From Bacteroidota bacterium (GTDB lineage: Bacteria > Bacteroidota > Ignavibacteria > UBA10030 > UBA6906): DNA of 5,209 nucleotides. The position numbers were made by a program, and so were the translations under genes. The notes beneath the pieces were generated by a model, which was not told the origin of the DNA, did not search any database, and worked only from the letters and a program-made list of their open reading frames with translations. This document shows positions 1 to 4,444 of this stretch, piece by piece; the stretch's first letter is position 1, and each line of letters opens with the position of its first letter. Location of the stretch: NCBI GenBank assembly GCA_003541875.1, contig DPLS01000192.1, forward strand, positions 1 through 5,209, written 5' to 3'.

Positions 1-150
1 GCCAACGGTACGTATTCGGTTCTCACGGCAGGTGACGGAACCAGTGTTGAGCTTCAGGGTGTCGGTACGGAAAATGGAACGGACGGGAGCCAGATCTTGG
101 TCAAGATGCTCGTGTTTGCAGACAGCACCGCCGTTACGTTTACAAATTAG
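1..150 (+). CDS. Pilin-like protein, 3' end only
   Basis: The window opens inside a reading frame that runs without a stop for 49 codons and ends in TAG at 148-150. Its residues can be laid over the last 50 or so residues of the next gene. Shared signposts are Ala-Asn-Gly followed by an aromatic residue, the block GVGTENGTDGS (GTGLETGNDGS in the neighbour), an alternating hydrophobic strand, an Ala-Asp-Ser, and a terminal Asn. The two genes are therefore tandem paralogues. The segment is a small, Thr/Gly/Val-rich, beta-strand-like domain with no cysteine, consistent with the globular head of a secreted fibre subunit. By context (pilC, pilB and pilT downstream) it is probably a pilin or pilin-like subunit. 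The N-terminus, which would show the membrane helix and any leader, lies outside the window. The paralogy is directly visible; the pilin role is inferred. Confidence 0.8.
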   Translation, partial: ANGTYSVLTAGDGTSVELQGVGTENGTDGSQILVKMLVFADSTAVTFTN

Positions 151-165
151 CGTTGTTAAGTCCGT

Positions 166-189
166 GGGCCACCGGGAAACCGATGGCCC
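166..189 (+). terminator. Hairpin between the two pilin-like genes, possible leaky terminator or 3' stabiliser
   Basis: GGGCCA (166-171) pairs with TGGCCC (184-189). Inside it, CGG (173-175) pairs with CCG (180-182) around a GAAA tetraloop (176-179), leaving one C/A mismatch (172/183). The stem is followed by TTATTCTTACTT (190-201), T-rich but interrupted. It starts 15 bases after the stop of the first pilin-like gene and ends just before the Shine-Dalgarno of the second. It could be an intrinsic terminator of partial strength or a 3' stem protecting the upstream pilin message. The pairing is certain on paper; the function is inferred. Confidence 0.5.
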
Positions 190-217
190 TTATTCTTACT
201 TCTAAGGGAATAGCATC

Positions 218-622
218 ATGGGATCGCAACAGATCTTACTTGTCGTGGTTGGCGTTGTGATCGTCGGGGTCATGATTGCAGTGGGACTGTTCATGTTCCG
301 TGATCAGGCGGCGGCGACGGCCAGGGACTCTATCTCGAATGATCTGGTTGCGCTTGCTACGGGGTCCCAGAAGTATTATCGACGCCCCTCAACGTTTGGT
401 GGAGGTGGCAATTCGTTTGGCGGCCTTACGATGAGCAAGCTTACGACGAGAGGCTCGAACGCGAACGGCGATTATGCGCTCAGCCCGGATCCGGTTCCGC
501 CCGGAACGACAATGATTACGATTACGGGAACCGGACTGGAAACTGGGAATGATGGCTCGACCCCAGTGAAGCTTACGATGACAGTGATGGCGGACAGCAT
601 CCTGCTCGTTATGAATAACTAG
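218..622 (+). CDS. Pilin-like protein with non-canonical N-terminus
   Basis: This is a complete 134-residue protein. AAGGGA at 204-209, eight bases before the ATG, is a good ribosome binding site. An in-frame TAA at 203-205 rules out a longer N-terminus. Residues 1-5 are MGSQQ. Residues 6-27 form one very hydrophobic Val/Ile/Gly/Met helix, followed by an amphipathic stretch (28-55) with Arg28, Asp29, Arg36, Asp37 and Asp42, then YYRRP (53-57), GGGGNSF (61-67), and a Thr/Gly-rich beta-like C-terminal half. This is the plan of a type IV pilin: membrane helix, helical spine, globular head. The usual prepilin peptidase context (charged leader, Gly, Phe/Met, then Glu at +5) is absent. If Gly2 is the cleavage point, the leader is two residues and +5 is Leu. 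No cysteines are present. It is a paralogue of the gene ending at 150 and sits upstream of pilC-pilB-pilT, so a pilus subunit is the best guess. I do not recognise a named gene. Confidence 0.8.
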   Translation: MGSQQILLVVVGVVIVGVMIAVGLFMFRDQAAATARDSISNDLVALATGSQKYYRRPSTFGGGGNSFGGLTMSKLTTRGSNANGDYALSPDPVPPGTTMITITGTGLETGNDGSTPVKLTMTVMADSILLVMNN

Positions 623-687
623 TGGGTGTCCGACAGGCTCGACCATACAAGGAAGCAGAAGGGGAGTAGGAAGTAGCAACTGTTGTT

Positions 688-707
688 TCGACACGATTGC
701 AGTGCGA
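688..707 (+). repeat. Imperfect inverted repeat (hairpin 1 of 3)
   Basis: TCG (688-690) and CAC (692-694), with A691 bulged, pair with GTG (702-704) and CGA (705-707) around the seven-base loop 695-701. Six base pairs with a bulge are weak alone; the interest is its position three bases before the stronger hairpin at 711-738. Confidence 0.3.
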
Positions 708-710
708 CAG

Positions 711-738
711 AGGGGAACAGGTCAGGGGTGACTCCCCT
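711..738 (+). terminator. Hairpin 2 of 3 after the pilin-like gene, possible weak terminator or attenuator
   Basis: AGGGGA (711-716) pairs with TCCCCT (733-738), and GTCA (721-724) pairs with TGAC (729-732) around a GGGG loop (725-728). ACAG (717-720) bulges on the 5' side. The 3' flank begins TGTTGG and is T/G-rich rather than a clean T-run, so efficient intrinsic termination is uncertain. It lies about 90 bases after the pilin stop, which suits partial termination or mRNA 3' protection. Confidence 0.4.
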
Positions 739-804
739 TGTTGGTCTGCTGGTTTTGCTAGGTGGGGGATCTAGTAAGACGGATAGTGGGTCCAACAGGG
801 GAGT

Positions 805-827
805 ACCCTTTGTAAGTGAACAAGGGT
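805..827 (+). repeat. Inverted repeat upstream of pilC (hairpin 3 of 3)
   Basis: ACCCTT (805-810) and GT (812-813), with T811 bulged, pair with ACAAGGGT (820-827) around the loop AAGTGA (814-819). Flanking CCAA (792-795) and TTGG (827-830) could extend the structure across an internal loop. It ends 37 bases before the pilC Shine-Dalgarno. There is no T-run, so a leader structure or protein-binding site is likelier than a terminator. Confidence 0.4.
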
Positions 828-863
828 TGGCAAGATGAGTACTGCAAACGGAAAAACAAAATC

Positions 864-869
864 AAAGGA
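864..869 (+). promoter_or_regulatory. Shine-Dalgarno AAAGGA that decides the pilC start
   Basis: AAAGGA ends eight bases before the ATG at 878. An in-frame ATG at 869 overlaps this motif and has no site of its own, so translation should begin at 878 (MAEFRIEG), not at 869. The sequence around both complete starts (CATCATGG) is shared with the pilin-like gene at 218. Confidence 0.75.
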
Positions 870-877
870 TGTTCATC

Positions 878-2257
878 ATGGCGGAATTCAGAATTGAAGG
901 TGTGACGACTGCCGGTAAGCCCGTACAGGGCATCATGGAGGCAGATTCCCCACGAACTGCGAAACAGCGTGCGCAGCTGATGGCGCGACAGCGGAAGTTC
1001 AAGTTGCTTCACGTTGTTGCGAGGTCAACCTGGGTGTATAAGGTTCAGCGAGGAACCGAGAAGCCCATCACTGGCGAGCAGAAAGCGTTCACGAGGGGAG
1101 AGGTGCAGGAAGCTCTCCAGAAAATGGGCTACAGAGTAATACGTGTCCAGAAACGACTGTTTGATTTCAGGTCGAAACCACCTGCCACCGACATTGTAAC
1201 CTTTGTGCGCGTGAGTGCAGACCTGATCCGGCAGAAGCTGCCCTTCAACGAGATCATGCAGCTTCTTGTGAATGATATCCAGAACCGCACGTTGCGCAAC
1301 ACTATTAAAGACATCAACACGGAACTGAAGCAGGGGAAAGACAGCGAGCGCGCCTTCATCAAACACGAGGCGGTTCTTGGCAAGTTCACAGCGCACATGT
1401 TGGGCCTTGCCTCAAAGAGTGGTAACATGGCGGAGATCTACGATAGCACCGCAAAGTTCCTTGAGCGTCAGGCGGAATTCAAGAAGAATCTGAAGAGCGC
1501 GCTGATCATGCCGATGGTAACGCTTGTCGTGTTGTTCGGCGCTGTCATCTACTATGTCGGATACATCTTCCCGGCGACTGCCGGTCTTTTCAGGAAGTTC
1601 AATATTGAGCTCCCGCCAATGACCAGGGCCACGCTGGCCTTGAGCGATTTCATCGTTGCGAACGTTTTCTGGATCACGCTCGCGTGTGTGATTCCGCTTG
1701 TGCTTGCAGTCAGGTTCTTCAGCACGGAACGCGGACGCTTCGTCCTCGACCAATACGTGTGGAGGGTTCCCGTGATGGGACAACTTCTCCACAAAATGAG
1801 CATCGAGATCTTCTGTCGTGTCTTCTACGCGCTCTATAGTGGTTCGGGCGAGAACATCGAGGTCATCCGGATGGCGGCTGAGGCGTGTGGCAACAAATAC
1901 ATGGAGCATCAGATCAAGACTGTAGCGTTGCCCATGATGGTGGAGCGAGGTGCAGGTATCACCGAAGCCTTTGAGGCAACAGGTGTGTTCACCAAGACCG
2001 CCCTGTCACGGTTCCATTCCGGTGCGGAAACTGGAACAGTCAAACATACGGCATACCAGTTGGCCGAATACTATGAAAAGGAAACCTCATACAAGATGAG
2101 GAATGCGATTGACTACATCCAGGTGTTGATCTCGATGATCATCATGATCGTCCTGACGGCGTTGACAATTGTGTCCTCCGAAACAGCGACGATCCGGCCG
2201 AAAAACCCGGCTCTGGGGCAGGCGGTTGTACAGCAACAGGAGCGTGCCATAACATAA
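878..2257 (+). CDS. pilC: PilC/GspF-family inner-membrane platform protein
   Basis: The protein has 459 residues from the chosen ATG at 878, a normal family size. In this family the platform sits in the inner membrane, binds the assembly and retraction ATPases from the cytoplasm, and helps move pilin subunits into the fibre. The N-terminal 95 or so residues are cytoplasmic and opened by the family-typical FRIEG..TAGKPVQG. Then follow two T2SSF repeats, about 105-230 and 305-435. Membrane segments are at about 209-232, 258-281 and 416-436. The conserved loop after the first helix is visible (Phe-Pro-Ala, then ELPPMT at 244-249), as is the second-repeat motif GAETG (382-386). The matching first-repeat motif is ASKSGNM (178-184), lacking the usual Glu. 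Unusually, residues 54-90 resemble residues 4-46, suggesting a duplicated N-terminal domain. pilB follows after 37 bp, so the two are probably co-transcribed. Family assignment is firm; T4P rather than secretion is inferred from the PilT-like neighbour. Confidence 0.92.
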   Translation: MAEFRIEGVTTAGKPVQGIMEADSPRTAKQRAQLMARQRKFKLLHVVARSTWVYKVQRGTEKPITGEQKAFTRGEVQEALQKMGYRVIRVQKRLFDFRSKPPATDIVTFVRVSADLIRQKLPFNEIMQLLVNDIQNRTLRNTIKDINTELKQGKDSERAFIKHEAVLGKFTAHMLGLASKSGNMAEIYDSTAKFLERQAEFKKNLKSALIMPMVTLVVLFGAVIYYVGYIFPATAGLFRKFNIELPPMTRATLALSDFIVANVFWITLACVIPLVLAVRFFSTERGRFVLDQYVWRVPVMGQLLHKMSIEIFCRVFYALYSGSGENIEVIRMAAEACGNKYMEHQIKTVALPMMVERGAGITEAFEATGVFTKTALSRFHSGAETGTVKHTAYQLAEYYEKETSYKMRNAIDYIQVLISMIIMIVLTALTIVSSETATIRPKNPALGQAVVQQQERAIT

Positions 2258-2294
2258 ACTGGCTCTATCCCCCTGAAAAAAAACGGACGTCAGC

Positions 2295-4082
2295 ATGGCA
2301 CAAGTCGACATCACCGACAAAATAGGATTTGCCCTCCTAAAGAAAGGTGTTATTGACTACGAGACTCTCGAGAAGTCTCTGAAAGTCAAAGAAGCAGAAG
2401 GCCAGAAGAACCGCCGCAACCTTGGGCAGATTCTTGTCCACGATTTCAGCGCCGACCACGACTCGGTATTTCGCGAAGTTGCCAATCTTTACGCTTTCCG
2501 GGAAATCTTCCTTGCCGATGAGCACATCGACAAAACTCGCATTGACTTCATCAAGAAACTCATTGATCCTCTGCCGGAAAACGCGCGGACGATGGTGGTG
2601 CAGGCCAAGATCCTACCGTTGAAGTTCGACGAGAAACAGACCGACAAACTGGTGATTGTCGCCGCCGACCCAACAGACCGCCGCATTCCGCTTGTAGCCC
2701 GCAACTTTGGCGTGAAGAAGTACGAAGTTACCTACTGCCGAATCAAAGATATTCAAGGGATTATTGAGCAAGTTGTCCCGCCTGAGAACGAATTCCTCAA
2801 ACTGCTTGAAGATACCCAGATCGGTATCGAGGTGAAGGAGGACGACATTGCGGTTGATGAGGAGGCGCTCGAGGCCGAGATCAGCAAGAGCGCTCTTGTC
2901 AACCTCGTTGAGGGAGCCCTCGTGGAAGCAGTACGGCAAGGATGTAGTGACGTTCACATTATCGCGAAGGAGGGGAACAGAACGGAATTCTGGTTCCGGT
3001 CGGATGGGAGTTTGAAGCTGTGGCATGTGCAGGAAAACACCATGCCGGAGGCGGTGGCGGCCGTGGTGAAGGACCGATCAAAGAATGTCGATCGCTTTGA
3101 ACGAGAAATGTCGCAGGACGGATTCATTCAGCGACAGATCGACGATCATATGATCCGGTTCCGTGTTTCGATCATGCCGATCGTGGGGGTGGAGTTCAGG
3201 CATAAGTTTGAGAGCATTGTCATTCGTGTTCTCGATGACAGGAAAGTGATCACGGATCTGGAGAAACTCGGGTTGCAGGGCCCGGCGAGGGATTTCTTCT
3301 ACAAAGCAATTGCTAGGCCACAGGGCATTGTGATTCTGACGGGTCCGACCGGAAGCGGCAAGAGCACAACACTGGTTGCGGCGCTCCATCAGGTTATCGA
3401 TCCGACAGTGAACGTCTTGACTGTTGAAGAGCCGGTGGAGTACATTATCAGGGGTGCCCGGCAGTTGAAGATTGGGCCGAAGATGAACTTTGAACTCGCA
3501 ATCAGGGGAATTCTGCGTCACGACCCAGACATCGTTCTGGTAGGAGAGATGCGCGACAAGGCGACGGCAGAAATCGCGATCAAACTTGCAAACACTGGGC
3601 ACCTGACATTCTCCACGCTTCACACGAACGACGCCCCAAGCGCGGTTGCTCGTTTGTACAAGATGGGGATTGAGCCGTTCCTGATTGCCTATGCCATCAA
3701 TATTGTTGTTGCCCAGCGGTTGATTCGTACGCTCTGTCCACGCTGTAAGAAGCCCATTGCAAAAGATGAGATCGACCGAGACGTGTATTTGAAGTTTGGC
3801 TTTACAGAAGAAGACCTTGAATCTCGCACGATTTATGAGGCGGTCGGTTGCGACAAATGCAATGGCGGCTATAAGGGGAGAGCCGCCATTCATGAAGCCT
3901 TGTACTTCACAAAGGAGATTCGTCACATTATCGTCAAGTCGGGCGCCGATGTCGATGAGGAGGCCATACGCAAACAGGGGATGAAAGACGGGATGTGGAC
4001 TTTGCGGCGCTCGGGTATTGAGCGCGTGAAGGATGGCGTGACCACCCTCGAAGAAGTGTCATCAGCGACGGCGGAAGACTAG
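2295..4082 (+). CDS. pilB: PilB/GspE-family hexameric assembly ATPase
   Basis: The protein has 595 residues, close to the usual PilB/GspE size. It hydrolyses ATP as a cytoplasmic hexamer beneath the PilC platform to drive pilus extension. Domains in order: an MshEN/T2SSE-N type region (about 1-160; LGQILV at 43-48), an acidic linker (170-195), the N2 domain with the family signature GCSDVHI (216-222), and the ATPase core. Seen in the core: Walker A GPTGSGKST (350-358), Asp box LTVEEPVEY (375-383), Walker B DIVLVGEMRD (412-421), His box (about 431-447; TGH 434-436 and STLHTND 440-446), and a tetracysteine zinc motif (C481, C484, C519, C522). All expected catalytic residues are present, so it should be active. 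The zinc motif is typical of PilB/GspE and absent from PilT. The start has only a weak ribosome site (GGA at 2285-2287) downstream of an A8 run (2276-2283); translational coupling to pilC is possible. GspE is the alternative name if the system secretes proteins. Confidence 0.95.
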   Translation: MAQVDITDKIGFALLKKGVIDYETLEKSLKVKEAEGQKNRRNLGQILVHDFSADHDSVFREVANLYAFREIFLADEHIDKTRIDFIKKLIDPLPENARTMVVQAKILPLKFDEKQTDKLVIVAADPTDRRIPLVARNFGVKKYEVTYCRIKDIQGIIEQVVPPENEFLKLLEDTQIGIEVKEDDIAVDEEALEAEISKSALVNLVEGALVEAVRQGCSDVHIIAKEGNRTEFWFRSDGSLKLWHVQENTMPEAVAAVVKDRSKNVDRFEREMSQDGFIQRQIDDHMIRFRVSIMPIVGVEFRHKFESIVIRVLDDRKVITDLEKLGLQGPARDFFYKAIARPQGIVILTGPTGSGKSTTLVAALHQVIDPTVNVLTVEEPVEYIIRGARQLKIGPKMNFELAIRGILRHDPDIVLVGEMRDKATAEIAIKLANTGHLTFSTLHTNDAPSAVARLYKMGIEPFLIAYAINIVVAQRLIRTLCPRCKKPIAKDEIDRDVYLKFGFTEEDLESRTIYEAVGCDKCNGGYKGRAAIHEALYFTKEIRHIIVKSGADVDEEAIRKQGMKDGMWTLRRSGIERVKDGVTTLEEVSSATAED

Positions 4083-4333
4083 ATGTTCAATTGGTGTACA
4101 GATTGGCCGTGCTCTTTGTGCAAACGCAGCTGAAGGCAGGGAATTATGAACAGGAATGGCTTGAAGTGGCCGGAATGCCCCGTGATGATGCTGGTTGCCA
4201 ACCAGGTGATGCACTGAGTGGAGGAAGCAAAAAAGGCGGGAAAATTGACATGCGGAGAGGTAACAATGGGCAAAGCTCTTCGCGCTCAAGAGGCTAAAGC
4301 AAGTTGGCTTTTGGGGATTTGGCAAAAATTCCA
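4083..4333 (+). other. Non-coding stretch between pilB and the pilT promoter
   Basis: No frame here gives a recognisable protein; the short frames present are listed separately or rejected. It holds one tight inverted repeat (4191-4205), a lone TTGACA (4245-4250) without a partner -10, and a small frame with a good ribosome site (4266-4337). I see no intrinsic terminator with a T-run after pilB, so pilB transcripts may read through into pilT. Confidence 0.5.
4191..4205 (+). repeat. Tight inverted repeat downstream of pilB
   Basis: CTGGTT (4191-4196) pairs perfectly with AACCAG (4200-4205) around a GCC loop (4197-4199). It lies 108 bases after the pilB stop. No T-run follows, so it is not a standard intrinsic terminator; it could be an mRNA 3' stem or chance. 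Confidence 0.35.
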
Positions 4334-4337
4334 TTGA
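4266..4337 (+). CDS. Possible 23-residue leader peptide or small protein upstream of pilT
   Basis: The ATG at 4266 is preceded by GGAGAGG (4254-4260) at a five-base spacing, one of the better ribosome sites in this window. The frame runs 23 codons to TGA (4335-4337), which falls inside the -35 box of the predicted pilT promoter. The product begins MGKALRAQEAK, has a short hydrophobic patch containing SWLLGIW, and ends QKFH. No homology is recognised. It could be a chance frame; the only support is the start context. Confidence 0.2.
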   Translation: MGKALRAQEAKASWLLGIWQKFH

Positions 4338-4356
4338 CATTCCTCAAGTCAATGGA
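4330..4356. repeat. 9-bp perfect inverted repeat overlapping the pilT promoter, candidate operator
   Basis: TCCATTGAC (4330-4338) is an exact inverted match to GTCAATGGA (4348-4356), with a nine-base centre (4339-4347). The left arm covers most of the -35 box and the right arm ends at the base before the -10 box. A dimeric regulator bound here would block RNA polymerase. It could also fold as an RNA hairpin in read-through transcripts, but no T-run follows. The symmetry is directly visible; the operator role is inferred. Confidence 0.5.
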
Positions 4357-4362
4357 TATATT
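4334..4362 (+). promoter_or_regulatory. Sigma70-type promoter for pilT
   Basis: TTGACA (4334-4339, exact consensus) and TATATT (4357-4362, five of six) are separated by the ideal 17 bases. Initiation would be expected near 4368-4371, giving a leader of about 75 bases before the pilT ATG. It is the only strong promoter I find in the window, and its position suggests pilT can be transcribed apart from pilC-pilB. Confidence 0.7.
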
Positions 4363-4372
4363 CAGCATGGAA

Positions 4373-4411
4373 TTGTGTGATGTCGGTCAGGCTTTTTGTG
4401 TGACACGTGTC
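4373..4411. repeat. Direct repeat TTGTGTGA and GACACGTGTC palindrome in the pilT leader
   Basis: TTGTGTGA occurs at 4373-4380 and again at 4396-4403, start points 23 bases apart. The second copy runs into a perfect 10-bp palindrome GACACGTGTC (4402-4411). All lie just downstream of the predicted transcription start, where a regulator or an mRNA structure could act. There is no complete CRP-type site. The repeats are plain in the sequence; the function is unknown. Confidence 0.35.
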
Positions 4412-4444
4412 TTGGCCGAGCAATCGACTATATGATAGTGATTA

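Larger units (their letters stand above)
623..877 (+). other. Gene-free region between pilin-like gene and pilC, hairpin-rich
   Basis: This 255-bp stretch has no coding frame with homology or a plausible start. It contains three hairpin-forming segments in a row (688-707, 711-738, 805-827; see separate entries) and a Shine-Dalgarno just before pilC. I see no convincing -35/-10 pair and no sigma54-type GG-N10-GC element. The likely reading is an untranslated spacer in a pilin-to-machinery operon whose structures lower read-through or stabilise the pilin 3' end. A promoter of an unfamiliar type cannot be excluded. Confidence 0.6.

Noticed and set aside
660..805. AGGGGAGTA at 660-668 and 797-805
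   Set aside because: A nine-base repeat of low complexity in a G-rich spacer is not convincing as a site by itself.
804..812. TACCCTTTG as a Bacteroidota-type -7 element (TAnnTTTG)
   Set aside because: The spacing inside the element is one base too long and no TTG-type -33 partner is present; the bases are better explained by the inverted repeat at 805-827.
828..846. TTGGCA...CTGCA as a sigma54 promoter before pilC
   Set aside because: GG and GC are separated by 13 bases rather than the required 10.
869..880. ATG at 869 as the pilC start
   Set aside because: It overlaps the AAAGGA ribosome site that is correctly spaced for the ATG at 878, and it has no site of its own.
835..897. Twenty-codon frame starting at ATG 835
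   Set aside because: It has no ribosome site, overlaps the pilC start out of frame, and its product is not recognisable.
3078..3926. Long open frame on the - strand (282 codons)
   Set aside because: It lies wholly opposite the ATPase core of pilB, whose motifs are all conserved on the + strand. The antisense product has no recognisable domain or ribosome site and is a shadow of codon bias.
4083..4133. Sixteen-codon Cys-rich frame beginning immediately after the pilB stop
   Set aside because: The three cysteines and TAGATG junction caught the eye, but it has no ribosome site or homology and is too short to support.
4146..4217. Twenty-three-codon frame with upstream AGGGA
   Set aside because: The AGGGA to ATG spacing is only three bases and the product is not recognisable.
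4245..4250. Second TTGACA as a possible -35 box
   Set aside because: No -10-like hexamer lies 15 to 19 bases downstream.
4062..4340. Minus-strand open frame of 92 codons across the pilB-pilT gap
   Set aside because: It starts inside the inverted repeat of the pilT promoter, has no recognisable domain, and overlaps the pilB end. The composition looks random.
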